Shown in pieces: positions 24,137 to 33,922 of a stretch of 52,513 nt of DNA; positions within the stretch are counted from its first letter, which is position 1, and every line of letters starts with the position of its first letter. The stretch is from Anaerobutyricum hallii DSM 3353 (GTDB lineage Bacteria > Bacillota > Clostridia > Lachnospirales > Lachnospiraceae), in assembly GCF_000173975.1 (NCBI RefSeq), contig NZ_ACEP01000033.1, positions 1-52,513 on the forward strand, given 5' to 3'. Below the pieces are notes generated by a model. The model ran no database searches. It worked only from the letters and a program-made list of their open reading frames with translations, and was not told the DNA's origin. The position numbers and the translations under genes were made by a program.

Positions 24137-25837
24137 CTACCGAACAATTTTGGCACTTCTATAACGGCTAAGACACGCATATAACTCCTGCTTTCTTGGT
24201 AAAACAGGATGACCTCCTGAGCAACTGGCTGGTATAATTGCTTCCATTCCTCGTTTTTCTATGATTGTATACATTCTTTCTATTATATGCTGAATATCTT
24301 CTTCAGCTTTCACATTATCAAGAATCCAGCTCATCATATGTGCAAGTGCTGTTGTCTGCCCATTTTCTGAAAGCTGCTCTAAATAGCGGACATCTATTGC
24401 CTCTCTGTCAATCAGAACGGTATCTGTTCCCATTGATTTTATTTTCCGTCTGCCCGGCTTTACCGGTTTTAATTTGCGGGAAAATGCCGGGACTGTGATT
24501 TCATTTTCTGGGTACTGCCCTGCAATTCCACATTCCTCGCAAATAGATTTCGCTTCTTTTGTAACGTCTTTTACTTTATAATGATCCATCTGTAAGACGA
24601 AATCTGCCACAGATAAATAATCTCCAGAACTTCCTACTACAATAACGAAAGAAATTCCCAGTGTTCTATAAATTCCTCTTATATGACGAAGCAATGTTGT
24701 AATTGGCTCTTTTTCGTCAGATACTAATCGTGCCATCACCTTATCACGAATCATAAAGTTTGTCGCAGACGTATCCTCATCCAGCAATAAAAGACCTGCT
24801 CCCGCCTCAACTGCCTCGATAAGATTCGCCGCCTGAGAAGTACTTCCACTGGCATTTTCTGAGGAAAAATCTGTAGTGTCCTGACCTGCTGGAAGGTGAT
24901 TGATAAACATAGATATGTCTGTGTGCAGCACATTTCTTCCGTCCTCGGCACGAATTTTCATTCCGCTATTATCTGCCACGACATACTCTCTGCCATCCCC
25001 GCAAATATGATTGTATACACCCTGTTCCAACGCCTTTAACAAAGTAGATTTTCCGTGATATCCACCACCGACAATAACCGTGATTCCTTCTGGAATACCC
25101 ATTCCAGTGACCTTTCCCTTATGTGGCAGTTCCACCTCTATTCTCATAGATTCCGGCGAAGCAAATGGAACTGCTCCACGCATTGGCCGGTCGGAAACTC
25201 CGCTCTCTCTTGGCAAAACAGCTCCGTCCGCAACAAATGCTGTAAGATTTCTCTTTTTTAATTCTTCCCGAAGGACTTTCTGGTCATCTGCAAGGAAAAT
25301 CGCCTGTTCCAGATATTTTTTATTTTTTGTATCCCAGTTTCGATAGAAAAGCGTATTTTCTGCTAACTGTGGCAAAATATCAAATACTAACTTCTGCATC
25401 TCTTTTGCCAGAATCGTTCTTCCTCTTGCTGGAAATCCCATCTCAAAACGAAGTTCCATTTTCTCTTTAGAAAATACAACTGCAATCCTTTCTTGCACTG
25501 TCTGGTTCGCTGGACAGATCGTGATTCTTCCACTTTTACCAGAACCCATAAAGCCCTTATCAATCTGTCTTAACTCATATAAAAATCTCCGCAACACCTG
25601 ATCTTCTAAGGCTAAGCGGCGATGCTTTTCCTGGTAATATTCTTCTGGAAACCCATGCCTGTCCCTCTTTACTTCAAAATGAAGTCGGGATGGAGAAGCG
25701 AATGGGTCTCCCTGTACATGGTCGATATACAAAATGTAATTGCCGAAGCTATAACTGCCTCCGAGCGTCTTATACATTCCATAACTTTTATGGTCAATTT
25801 TGATGAGTTCTTTTTTTAAATCTTCTTTATTTTTCAT
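24137..25837 (-). CDS. ABC_ATPase family protein (predicted ATPase of the ABC class)
   Basis: A 566-residue cytosolic protein of the COG3044-type family, whose function is not established. An N-terminal region of about 240 residues includes a ligand-like fold (RLHFEVKRDRHGFP, FMGSGKSGRI). The ATPase follows with Walker A GGGYHGKSTLLKAL and Walker B-like GLLLLDEDTSATNFM. There are no transmembrane segments and no transporter partner. It is upstream of the lipoprotein gene but separated by 373 bp, so it is probably a separate unit. A role in RNA or nucleic-acid metabolism has been proposed for relatives but cannot be read here. Confidence 0.9.
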   Translation of the reverse strand: MKNKEDLKKELIKIDHKSYGMYKTLGGSYSFGNYILYIDHVQGDPFASPSRLHFEVKRDRHGFPEEYYQEKHRRLALEDQVLRRFLYELRQIDKGFMGSGKSGRITICPANQTVQERIAVVFSKEKMELRFEMGFPARGRTILAKEMQKLVFDILPQLAENTLFYRNWDTKNKKYLEQAIFLADDQKVLREELKKRNLTAFVADGAVLPRESGVSDRPMRGAVPFASPESMRIEVELPHKGKVTGMGIPEGITVIVGGGYHGKSTLLKALEQGVYNHICGDGREYVVADNSGMKIRAEDGRNVLHTDISMFINHLPAGQDTTDFSSENASGSTSQAANLIEAVEAGAGLLLLDEDTSATNFMIRDKVMARLVSDEKEPITTLLRHIRGIYRTLGISFVIVVGSSGDYLSVADFVLQMDHYKVKDVTKEAKSICEECGIAGQYPENEITVPAFSRKLKPVKPGRRKIKSMGTDTVLIDREAIDVRYLEQLSENGQTTALAHMMSWILDNVKAEEDIQHIIERMYTIIEKRGMEAIIPASCSGGHPVLPRKQELYACLSRYRSAKIVR

Positions 25838-25915
25838 TGTTATTTCCTTATTTTACTTTGCATTCACAGTTATTCTTCTGATATTTTTAATAGCATCATT
25901 TTTATTCAATCATGA

Positions 25916-27529
25916 CTATAATTCACTTGATTTAAAGAAATAAAAATACTGAGATTCCAACGCCCCGGACAACAGCCGGTTCACTCCAATCCAGTCTCCA
26001 AATGCCGACGTCGCACGTTTTGGCAGATAATTAGAATCTAATAAAAGGTATTTCTTCGTCTTTTTATTATAATCGGAAATGGAAACATAATGTCCCTGCA
26101 CATGGACAATGGCGGTATCGCCTGCCTTTAATTTCTTCTTCAGCACGTCAATACTTCCACTTGCCCCATCCCATGCAAAACCATATTTTTGTCCGTATTT
26201 CTTCGCTGCTGCCTTAAAGATTCCATCATCCGTTCCGCTTCCCACAATACGATAATTCTTTTCTACCGCATAATTGGCAAGTTCCATCACGTCCATATAC
26301 TGTCCGTTTAACGCATAAACTGCATTCACTGTCGCAAGAATTCCACAGCCTGCCGTTCCCATACAGCCTCCGCCACCATACGGAGTCGCACACCATTCTG
26401 GATCGTACTGAGTAAATATAAATGGTTTCTTTGTGTTACTCATTTTCTGTGCTGCGTGAATTCGCCAGTGAGTTGGCTGTGTGCTTCTGGATTTTTCTAA
26501 AGTAAATGCTAATTCAGTATTGCTCTGCTGTTTTGCATTTTTCGATGAAGTATCTGCCTGATTTTCTTCACCGCTATTCGCCACTTTCAGTTCTTCACTG
26601 TTTTTCGCTGAGTCACTCTCTTGAGAATCTTCGCTATTTTCTTTTGTATCTGTAATCTGTCCCAGAAAATACTTACTTTTCACATTTTGAATGGAAAATG
26701 CTCCATTTAACCGCTGTAACTGGAACAGCCCATAAGTCTTGTCCGGCTGCTTCGTCCAGCAAACAACATACTTTCCGACACTTCCTTTTTCCGCCTTTTT
26801 ACTCGCCGACTTAAAGGTTACGGCAAGATATTTTTCAGTTTCAACATTTTGAATATAATACTGATTCTGTGTCGTATGCATTATTTTAAATGTATACTCT
26901 GGATAAGCTTCCATCGCGGACTGATTTTTACTTCCCCCGTTTTCATCATCCTGATAGCCACATCTAAATTTGTAAATGCCATCTGCTAATGTCTGTTTTT
27001 CACGCCCATCATACAAAAGTGTGTTAGAAAATGCACTTGCTGTCATCCAGCCAATCTCATAATGATCCTTTTTATCACAGATAACCTGTCTGTCTCCGTC
27101 TACTTTGCTGATAACAATTACACCACTATATTTTTTTATCGTTGTCTGTACTTTAGAATAACTTCTACTTGTATAAATGTACATGTGATCTCTGACTGTC
27201 GCATATACATTTTTATACTTTGGATTTACGACAAAAGTATTAAGAGAAAACCATCCTGTACCAGATCTTTTTCCACTTTTGTAATTGCCGTAAATACCAT
27301 TTTTACTTACTTTATATGCTTCTATCGTAAGATTATTTCCTGCTACTTCTTCTTTTTTATTCTTTAAATTCTCATCACTATAAACTGCAACTTTTCCATC
27401 CTGTATAGATGTAGCTGTCACCGGTTTCTGCTCCATGTCGTAAGGGAATGCCGCCTCTGCCTTTTTCCCGGCACAGAGCAACACCGCTATACAAAATAAA
27501 GAAGCAAATACAATTCTTTTTATATTCAT
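25916..27529 (-). CDS. Secreted C39-like cysteine peptidase with SH3-like and trefoil-like regions
   Basis: A 537-residue exported protein with a signal peptide (cleavage near KAEA, about residue 26). Residues about 30-165 contain two SH3-like segments (YKNVYATVRDHMYIYTSRSY). Residues about 175-300 look like a trefoil lectin-type repeat (DGIYKFRCGY, YYIQNVETEKYLAV, GLFQLQRLNGAFSIQNV). A Ser/Glu-rich linker follows, then the peptidase domain from about 370: Cys near 393 (MGTAGCGILATVNAV), His near 477 (VHVQGHYVSI) and Asp in LLDSNY. It lies 12 bp downstream of topB and may be co-transcribed with it. The target is unknown. Confidence 0.85.
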   Translation of the reverse strand: MNIKRIVFASLFCIAVLLCAGKKAEAAFPYDMEQKPVTATSIQDGKVAVYSDENLKNKKEEVAGNNLTIEAYKVSKNGIYGNYKSGKRSGTGWFSLNTFVVNPKYKNVYATVRDHMYIYTSRSYSKVQTTIKKYSGVIVISKVDGDRQVICDKKDHYEIGWMTASAFSNTLLYDGREKQTLADGIYKFRCGYQDDENGGSKNQSAMEAYPEYTFKIMHTTQNQYYIQNVETEKYLAVTFKSASKKAEKGSVGKYVVCWTKQPDKTYGLFQLQRLNGAFSIQNVKSKYFLGQITDTKENSEDSQESDSAKNSEELKVANSGEENQADTSSKNAKQQSNTELAFTLEKSRSTQPTHWRIHAAQKMSNTKKPFIFTQYDPEWCATPYGGGGCMGTAGCGILATVNAVYALNGQYMDVMELANYAVEKNYRIVGSGTDDGIFKAAAKKYGQKYGFAWDGASGSIDVLKKKLKAGDTAIVHVQGHYVSISDYNKKTKKYLLLDSNYLPKRATSAFGDWIGVNRLLSGALESQYFYFFKSSEL

Positions 27530-27541
27530 AAATAAAATCTC

Positions 27542-29704
27542 CTACAATTTTAAATTCGCCAGTGCATCTGCCAAAGCGTTATTCAACGGCTGTTTCTCCT
27601 CTTTTTTCATCTTCTTCATATAATTTGCCACATCTTTCTTTGAAACACCCGCTCCCTCTTTCTTACGGCGGTTTTCAAATGCCTGCATGGATTCTTTATG
27701 CCCGCAGGAACAGACAAACTTCTGCCTATCTTTCGCCCCGACTAGCTCCATCTTTTTATGACAAACTGGACAGCGGGCATTGGTCAGTCTGGAAATACGC
27801 TCTTTGTAGCCGCACTCTCTATCCTGGCAAACATAAAGTTTTCCCTGTTTTCCGTTTACTAAAAGAAGTCGCTTTCCGCACTCTGGACAGATTTTATTTG
27901 TCAGATTATCATGACGGAATGTTCCTGTTCCATTCTGAATCTGCTTCATCAGTTCTTTTGTATATGTTGCAATCTCACGCATAAACTTACGGTCACTTGC
28001 CTTGCCTTTTGCAATCGCAGATAACCTTGACTCCCACTCTGCGGTAAGTTCTGGTTTCTTCAAATCTTCTGGCACAAGGGCTAAAAGCTGTTTTGCCTTA
28101 CTTGTAATAAAGATTTCATTTTCCTTTTTTTCAATAAGATAACTGCCAAAAAGCTTGTCAATAATGTCTGCTCTTGTTGCAACAGTTCCGAGTCCACCTG
28201 TTTCCTGCAATGTTTTCGCTGCTTTTGCATCTTTTTGCTGCATATATTTGACTGGATTCTCCATCGCCTTTAACAAAGTTCCCTCGGTAAATCTTGCCGG
28301 TGGTTTTGTCTTTCCTTCCGTCTTTTTCAGTGAAAAATCTCTGATTACTTCACCCTCTTTTAAAGCAGGAAATACTTTGCCACTCTCATCGCCATCCGGT
28401 GCTGTTACTTCCTTGTATCCTCTGTTTAAAGGTACATTTCCCTCTGCAAAAAATGTCTCGCCCTCACATTCCAGTGTGATTTTGGTCTGCTCGTATTCAT
28501 ATGGCGGATATAAAACGGCAAGAAATCTTCGTACAACCAAATCAAAAATCTTTCTCTCATCCACAGAAAGCTGTGCTAGAATCACTGGCTGCTCTGTCGG
28601 GATAATCGCATGATGATCGGAAACTTTCTGGTTATTTACAAAAGACTTTTTCGGTGTGATTTTTCCTTTTAACACTGTATTTGTGAAGCTTCTGTACGGA
28701 CCGACCGCAATCGCCTCCACACGCTCTCTTAATGTCTCTGCCACGTCTGTTGTCAGATAGCGGGAGTCCGTTCTTGGATAAGTCAGCACCTTATGATGCT
28801 CATAAAGACTCTGCATAATATTTAAAGTCTGCTTTGCTGAAAAACCAAATCGCTGATTCGCATCTCTTGAAAGATCTGTAAGATCATAAAGACCCTCTGC
28901 CTGAGAAGTCTTCTTCGTCTTTTTCACCTCAGCAACAACCGCTGTTTTTCCAGAAAGATTCTTATAAATCTCCTCATTTTTCTCCTTAGAAAATGTTGCT
29001 GAACTTCCTGACTTCTTATCTTTCCATGTAAAAGTAATGCCCTTGCCAGTAAGCTGCAATCCATAATAAGGTTTTGGTCTAAAATGCCTGATTTCCTCTT
29101 CTCTTGCAGCAATCATCGCAAGAGTCGGAGTCTGTACTCGCCCACAGGAAAGCTGTGCATTATATTTGCAGGTTAATGCTCTTGTCGCATTAATACCTAC
29201 CAGCCAGTCCGACTCCGCTCTCGCCGTTGCCGCATGGTAAAGATTCTCATACTCCTTCGCATTCTTAAGATGAGCAAAACCGTCACGGATTGCCTTATCC
29301 GTCACAGAAGAAATCCATAACCTCTTCAACGGTTTCTTGTTCCCTGCCTTCGCCAGAATCCATCTCGCAACCAATTCTCCCTCACGACCGGCATCTGTCG
29401 CAATGATAATCTCTGCAACATCCTTTCGTTCAATCAGGGACTTCACTGCCTGAAACTGCCCTCTTGTCTGAGGAATCACTACTAACTTAAAACGCTCCGG
29501 CATCATCGGAAGATCTTCCATTCTCCATGTCTTCAACTTCTTATCATACCCTTCCGGGTCCGCCAGTGTTACCAGATGTCCCAATCCCCAGGTGACAATG
29601 TATTCATTTCCTTCAATATATTTCTTCCCCTGCTGTTTACAACCGAGCACGCGGGCGATGTCACGGCCAACGGAGGGTTTTTCTGCGATTACTAACTTTT
29701 TCAT
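27542..29704 (-). CDS. topB: DNA topoisomerase III
   Basis: Type IA topoisomerase that relaxes and decatenates DNA. The 720-residue protein starts with the TOPRIM domain (MKKLVIAEKPSVGRDIARVLG; acidic motif ATDAGREGELVARW). The active-site tyrosine is in VLTYPRTDSRYL. The C-terminal 110 residues carry four-Cys zinc ribbons (CPECGKRLL, CQDRECGY, CPVCHKKM, CSCGHKE). The start follows AGGAGATTATATAA. The gene is chromosomal in context; topB paralogues in integrative elements exist, but no conjugation genes are nearby. Confidence 0.96.
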   Translation of the reverse strand: MKKLVIAEKPSVGRDIARVLGCKQQGKKYIEGNEYIVTWGLGHLVTLADPEGYDKKLKTWRMEDLPMMPERFKLVVIPQTRGQFQAVKSLIERKDVAEIIIATDAGREGELVARWILAKAGNKKPLKRLWISSVTDKAIRDGFAHLKNAKEYENLYHAATARAESDWLVGINATRALTCKYNAQLSCGRVQTPTLAMIAAREEEIRHFRPKPYYGLQLTGKGITFTWKDKKSGSSATFSKEKNEEIYKNLSGKTAVVAEVKKTKKTSQAEGLYDLTDLSRDANQRFGFSAKQTLNIMQSLYEHHKVLTYPRTDSRYLTTDVAETLRERVEAIAVGPYRSFTNTVLKGKITPKKSFVNNQKVSDHHAIIPTEQPVILAQLSVDERKIFDLVVRRFLAVLYPPYEYEQTKITLECEGETFFAEGNVPLNRGYKEVTAPDGDESGKVFPALKEGEVIRDFSLKKTEGKTKPPARFTEGTLLKAMENPVKYMQQKDAKAAKTLQETGGLGTVATRADIIDKLFGSYLIEKKENEIFITSKAKQLLALVPEDLKKPELTAEWESRLSAIAKGKASDRKFMREIATYTKELMKQIQNGTGTFRHDNLTNKICPECGKRLLLVNGKQGKLYVCQDRECGYKERISRLTNARCPVCHKKMELVGAKDRQKFVCSCGHKESMQAFENRRKKEGAGVSKKDVANYMKKMKKEEKQPLNNALADALANLKL

Positions 29705-29805
29705 TTATATAATCTCCTATATAATTTCCATCTTTTATCCAAAATAACACGTTTAACCTTTAGTATAACATAAAATTGCAATTTTGTGGCAGATAGATGC
29801 TCCCC

Positions 29806-29948
29806 AGCCAAAGCACAGCCCGCTGGAAAATAAATAAACCATATTTGTGACCTCGGAGCAAAGTTGGATGTGAACGCTTTTATGCGAACATTCAACCTGC
29901 AGCGACTAAAGTCACAAATATGCTTTATTTATCTTCCAGCGGGCGTCT
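29806..29948 (-). repeat. Family A long hairpin, copy A5
   Basis: Outer arms 29818-29851 and 29911-29944 match at 32 of 34 positions. The minus-strand orientation shows AGACG flank, GACTTTAGTCGCTGCAG half-core, inner stem GTTGAATGT with ACATCCAAC, TTGCTCCGAGG half-core and CTGTGCTTTGGCTGG flank. It starts 27 bp past the stop of the ABC permease gene and lies between it and topB. Confidence 0.88.
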
Positions 29949-29974
29949 GCCTTGTCTATTTGGTTTAACTCAAA

Positions 29975-30754
29975 TCACAGGCCTCTCTTCTTCAGCACCC
30001 TCTTTTCTACGTTATAGAACACCACTTGGTCAATGAGGATTCCCACCACCACAATGACAACCATTACTAACATAACCTGGTTAATATCTGCCAGATTTCG
30101 TCCTGTCATCAATGTCTGTCCAAGCCCAATGGATGTTGTCATTACTTCGCCGCTCATCAACGCTCTCCACGCAAATGACCATCCCTGTTTCATTCCCGAT
30201 ATTAATTCAGGGAGACTTGCCGGAAATATGACTTTCCAGTAAATCTGCTTCTGATTTGCTCCCATTGTGAGGGCTGCTTTTTTATAAATTGGAGGTACAT
30301 TTAATATTGCATTGTCTACGGCGATTGCCATGCTGAACGCCGATCCCATGATTACTACGAAGATGATTGCTGTTTGTGTAAGTCCAAACCACAAGATAGA
30401 AAATGGTACCCAGCAGATGCTTGGTAATGTCTGGATTCCCATAATCAGTGGTCTTAAGTTCCTATGTAAAAAAGAAAAATGGTTGATTAATATTCCGATT
30501 ACTGCTCCGATTATAAGTGAAAGAATGTATCCGATCGCACCTCGGAGAATACTGTTTCCAATTGCAGCAAGTAATGTTCCCTGCTTCATCATTTCCACAA
30601 AGGAATTCCACACACCGACCGGGGATGGCATCGCATATGCTTTCCATATTCCAAGTCCGTCAACACCTGCCACATAGAATATCTGCCACAAAATGATGAT
30701 TCCAAGAAGGAACAGTATTTCCCCTGCTATATTGGATTTTCTTATTTTTTTCAT
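29975..30754 (-). CDS. ssuC: ABC transporter permease, SsuC/TauC family
   Basis: A 259-residue inner-membrane subunit with about six transmembrane segments. The BPD_transp_1 signature is in the cytosolic loop (KAALTMGANQKQIYWKVIFPASLPELISGMKQGWSFAWRAL cannot be quoted in full; the EAA-like core is TMGANQKQIYWKVIFPASLP). Its ATG overlaps the stop codon of the ATPase gene by one base (TAATG), implying translational coupling. With the ATPase and the lipoprotein it forms an importer of the nitrate/sulfonate/taurine/bicarbonate type. The exact substrate is not established, so the symbol is by family. Confidence 0.9.
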   Translation of the reverse strand: MKKIRKSNIAGEILFLLGIIILWQIFYVAGVDGLGIWKAYAMPSPVGVWNSFVEMMKQGTLLAAIGNSILRGAIGYILSLIIGAVIGILINHFSFLHRNLRPLIMGIQTLPSICWVPFSILWFGLTQTAIIFVVIMGSAFSMAIAVDNAILNVPPIYKKAALTMGANQKQIYWKVIFPASLPELISGMKQGWSFAWRALMSGEVMTTSIGLGQTLMTGRNLADINQVMLVMVVIVVVGILIDQVVFYNVEKRVLKKRGL

Positions 30755-31497
30755 TAATAATCCCCTCCCTGTATCTCTTCTAATATTTTATGGCGATATG
30801 CGATAAATTCTTCATCATAGACATGTCTTGGTCTTTCCAGATTAATTGGCACAATATTTCTGATGCCGCCATTTTCTCCTGACATTACCACTACTTTGTC
30901 ACCAAGATATACCGCCTCTTCAACGCTATGTGTAATAAAAAATATTGTCTTGTGTGTCTGCATCCAAATGTCCTGTAATTCTTTTCTTAAATGATTGGAT
31001 GTCTGTTTATCAAGTGCAGAAAATGGTTCATCCATCAAAAGGATATCTGAGTCCATCGTAAATGCTCTCGCCAGGGCCACCCTCTGACGCATTCCGCCAG
31101 AGAGCTGATGTATTGCGTAGTCTTTATATTGTTCTAACTGCATCATCTTCAAATATTTTTCTGCCCGTATTTCCTGTTCTTCCTTCGGAACTCCATTTAT
31201 TTTCATTCCAAACTTTATATTTTGGATAACATTCAGCCACGGAAACAGAGCATGTTCCTGAAACATCACTGTCCGTTCTGAACCCGGGCCTTTTACTTCT
31301 TTTCCGTTTAAAAGAATTCTTCCTTCTGTCGGAGCTTCTAATCCTGCAATCAGGTTAAGCAGTGTACTTTTACCACATCCGCTTTTACCAACTACACAAA
31401 GGAATTCTCCCGGCTGTATTTCAAGATTTATATTTTTTAAAGTGGCCTGACCCGTATTTTCAAAAGTCTTTCCCACATTTTCTAATATTAATGCCAT
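30754..31497 (-). CDS. ssuB: ABC transporter ATPase, SsuB/TauB family
   Basis: A 247-residue nucleotide-binding subunit. Walker A GKSGCGKSTLL, Q-loop MFQEHALFPWL, signature LSGGMRQRVALARA, Walker B ILLMDEPFSALD and switch His in FFITHSVEEAV are all intact. The start follows AAAAGGAGACAGAGC. Gene order is binding protein, ATPase, permease, all on the minus strand. No desulfonation enzyme (ssuD/tauD) is nearby, which fits an anaerobe and leaves the substrate open. Confidence 0.93.
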   Translation of the reverse strand: MALILENVGKTFENTGQATLKNINLEIQPGEFLCVVGKSGCGKSTLLNLIAGLEAPTEGRILLNGKEVKGPGSERTVMFQEHALFPWLNVIQNIKFGMKINGVPKEEQEIRAEKYLKMMQLEQYKDYAIHQLSGGMRQRVALARAFTMDSDILLMDEPFSALDKQTSNHLRKELQDIWMQTHKTIFFITHSVEEAVYLGDKVVVMSGENGGIRNIVPINLERPRHVYDEEFIAYRHKILEEIQGGDY

Positions 31498-31560
31498 GCT
31501 CTGTCTCCTTTTAAATGTCTGATATACGCAATAGGTACTATAATTTCTGGATGATTAAAA

Positions 31561-32568
31561 TTATTTTACTTCCGTAATAAAGTCATCGGAAGGTTTCTGG
31601 TCAATGAATTTTTGTTCAAGGGAAATTGCTGCAAAATCATCCACTGCATCTTTATTTACCTCTGTTGAAATGGTTAATTTCTGAAATGCCGTCTGTAAAA
31701 TGTCCTCACTTAATGATTTACCTGTTGCCGCATTAATCTCGTCATTAATAATTTTTGCCGCCTCATCTGCATTTTGATTAATTTCATCCGTTGCCGCTTC
31801 ATGCTGCTTTAAAAATTCTTTCACTAAATCAGGATGCTCTTTTAAAAACTCATTTCTTACAACAACCACCGCTACCGGATAATTACCTTCCATGTAGACT
31901 CCATTGTAATCTAACACAATCTCCGCACCATTTTTCACAAGTGTAGAACCCCACGGTTCTGGTACAAGCGCCGCATCTATATTTCCCTGATCCATCATAT
32001 TCTGAATATCCGCATTTTCTACAGCGGTAACAGTGACTGTTCCGCCTTCCTCTACTGTCTTTAACCCATTATCAGAAAGAAGTTTTAACAGGCACAAATG
32101 CTGTGTATTTCCAATTTGCGGAATGGCTACTGTTTTTCCGTCCAAATCTTTTGCTGACTCAATCTCTGAACCCGGTGCCTTTACCAGTTCTGCTCCTGCC
32201 TGAGACGCTCCTGATATAATACTGACATCTCCTTTTGACTTAACATTTGCACTGATTGCCGGAACTGGTCCAATGTATCCGATATCAATATCTCCTGAAA
32301 ATAATGCCTCTACCTCCGATGGTCCTGCGTTAAAAGAAGTCCATTTCACTTTTGCTTTTCCATCAAATGCTTTGTCGAGAGTTCCCTGTGCTTTCATATA
32401 AAGAGCCTGTGCATGTGTTACATTATTAAAATATCCCACATTAATTTCTGTTGTTTTATCAGCATCTTTTTTCGTTCCGCCGCATCCTGCAAGCCCTGCT
32501 ACCATTGCTGCGACTCCGGCTATCACAAAAATCTTTTTTAGATTCCATCTCTTTATGCTTCTTTTCAT
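31561..32568 (-). CDS. ssuA: ABC transporter substrate-binding lipoprotein, SsuA/TauA-like
   Basis: A 335-residue lipoprotein with lipobox LAGC at residues 26-29 (Cys29). The mature part has the NMT1/SsuA-type pattern: INVGYFNNVTHAQALYMKAQG, FNAGPSEVEALFSGDIDIGYIGP and DAALVPEPWGSTLV. The GPSEVEALFSGDIDIGYIG stretch is characteristic of nitrate/sulfonate/taurine binders. It is the first gene of the importer operon and is divergent from the LacI regulator, which is therefore the probable controller. Confidence 0.92.
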   Translation of the reverse strand: MKRSIKRWNLKKIFVIAGVAAMVAGLAGCGGTKKDADKTTEINVGYFNNVTHAQALYMKAQGTLDKAFDGKAKVKWTSFNAGPSEVEALFSGDIDIGYIGPVPAISANVKSKGDVSIISGASQAGAELVKAPGSEIESAKDLDGKTVAIPQIGNTQHLCLLKLLSDNGLKTVEEGGTVTVTAVENADIQNMMDQGNIDAALVPEPWGSTLVKNGAEIVLDYNGVYMEGNYPVAVVVVRNEFLKEHPDLVKEFLKQHEAATDEINQNADEAAKIINDEINAATGKSLSEDILQTAFQKLTISTEVNKDAVDDFAAISLEQKFIDQKPSDDFITEVK

Positions 32569-32721
32569 ATCGAATCAACATCCTTTCCCTGTTCTAATTA
32601 TCTATCAGCATTTTTTATATCCTTTCCGTCTATCTTTGGTTAAGTGCTGATTTTTACTTATCTCTGTGTTATTTTTTCTGTCTGACATCAGCTTGTTTTT
32701 CCTCTCACATGTGTTGTATTT

Positions 32722-32750
32722 ATCTTATGTGAAAATACATTTAACAACAA
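32722..32750 (-). promoter_or_regulatory. Promoter of the ABC importer operon
   Basis: On the minus strand TTGTTG (32750-32745), 17-bp spacer, TAAGAT (32727-32722). It lies 11 bp from LacI operator O1. Confidence 0.5.
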
Positions 32751-32760
32751 CACGATTTTT

Positions 32761-32774
32761 TGATAACGTTTTCT
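32761..32774. promoter_or_regulatory. LacI-type operator O1
   Basis: TGATAACGTTTTCT: left half and centre identical to the perfect palindrome O2, right half degenerate. It is placed between the two divergent promoters, exactly 100 bp from O2. Confidence 0.6.
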
Positions 32775-32785
32775 ATCTCATAATA

Positions 32786-32814
32786 TTGACTTTTTTTCTT
32801 GTTTTTTTTATAAT
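32786..32814 (+). promoter_or_regulatory. Promoter of the LacI regulator
   Basis: TTGACT (32786-32791), 17-bp T-rich spacer, TATAAT (32809-32814): near-consensus vegetative promoter, flanked by operators O1 upstream and O2 downstream. Confidence 0.85.
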
Positions 32815-32860
32815 TTTTTCATGTATACATGATTTTATAATTTATTTTTCAAAATATTTT

Positions 32861-32874
32861 TGATAACGTTATCA
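32861..32874. promoter_or_regulatory. LacI-type operator O2
   Basis: TGATAACGTTATCA, a perfect 14-bp palindrome with central CG typical of LacI-family sites. It lies about 45 bp downstream of the predicted transcription start and abuts the AGGAGG ribosome binding site of the regulator gene, which suggests autorepression. Confidence 0.85.
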
Positions 32875-32884
32875 GGAGGTTTTT

Positions 32885-33910
32885 ATGTCATTAAAAGAAA
32901 TTGCCCACCGAGCCGGTACTTCAGTATCCACCGTTTCAAGAGTCTTAAATCATCCAGATTATAAATGCAAAAATCCAGAACTAGAGGCACGTATCTGGGC
33001 TGCTGCACAGGAAATCAGCTACACACCAAATACTGCCGCACAAACATTAAAATCCGGAGCACCTCAAATTAAAACCACTCCCCTCACTTTCGATATTTTT
33101 CTGACCCGTTTTCCCTCACTTTCTCAGGATTTATTTTTCAGCGAACTTTTTGAATCTCTGAAAAAAGAACTTCTACGTCAGCAATGTGTTCCCGGAAAGT
33201 TTCTCACCCTCCCGGAAGTCACTTCCATGTTAAAAGAAAAATCCTATTTTTCAGTAACAGACACCCACGCTGATGGAATTATCCTTCTTGGAAAATGTCC
33301 TGCTGAACTGATTTCCACTTTACAAAATCATTATCACAATATCGTAGGAATTGACCGTAACCCGACAAACTTTGATTATGACGAAGTAATCTGCAGCGGA
33401 ACAACTGCCGCCGTCACTGCCATGAACTATCTCATCTCTCTTGGGCATAAAAAAATCGCCTACATAGGCGATTGCTCCTATGAGGCGAGATATATTGGTT
33501 ATTATCAATCTTTAATTTCGCATAATTTACCTTTAGACTACTCTAATATTTATCCAACCAGCCAAACCAGAGAAGAGGGCATGAAAACAATGGAACTTAT
33601 CTTACAACGAGAAGAACTTCCCTCCGCCATTTTTTGTGCAAATGACAGCACTGCTCTCGGCGTTTTTGACTGTCTGCAGCGCCACCGCAAAAAAGGCTAC
33701 ATTCCTTCCGTTATTTCCATCGATAACATACTGGAATCTGAGCAGACAAAACCTATGCTCACCACCATTGATATTCCCAAAAAAGAAATGGCTCACCACG
33801 CAGTAAACCTGCTCCTTGACCGGATACATAACCAACATAGTAATGCGGTGCGGATTGAACTTCCATGTAGGTTGATTGTACGCGAAAGTTGTTCCTATTG
33901 TGGGCGATAA
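32885..33910 (+). CDS. LacI-family transcriptional regulator
   Basis: A 341-residue protein: HTH at residues about 2-25 (LKEIAHRAGTSVSTVSRVLNH), hinge helix to about 60, then a periplasmic-binding-protein-like effector domain (ADGIILLGKC, IVGIDRNP, HKKIAYIGDCSYEARYIGYY, AIFCANDSTALGVFDCL, TTIDIPKKEMAHHAV). Residues 58-70 appear slightly longer than usual at the domain junction. The start follows AGGAGGTTTTT. Two operators in its own 5' region indicate self-control and probably control of the divergent ABC importer. The effector is not known; most of the family bind sugars, which does not obviously fit a sulfonate-type importer. Confidence 0.95.
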   Translation: MSLKEIAHRAGTSVSTVSRVLNHPDYKCKNPELEARIWAAAQEISYTPNTAAQTLKSGAPQIKTTPLTFDIFLTRFPSLSQDLFFSELFESLKKELLRQQCVPGKFLTLPEVTSMLKEKSYFSVTDTHADGIILLGKCPAELISTLQNHYHNIVGIDRNPTNFDYDEVICSGTTAAVTAMNYLISLGHKKIAYIGDCSYEARYIGYYQSLISHNLPLDYSNIYPTSQTREEGMKTMELILQREELPSAIFCANDSTALGVFDCLQRHRKKGYIPSVISIDNILESEQTKPMLTTIDIPKKEMAHHAVNLLLDRIHNQHSNAVRIELPCRLIVRESCSYCGR

Positions 33911-33922
33911 CTTTTGAGTTTC

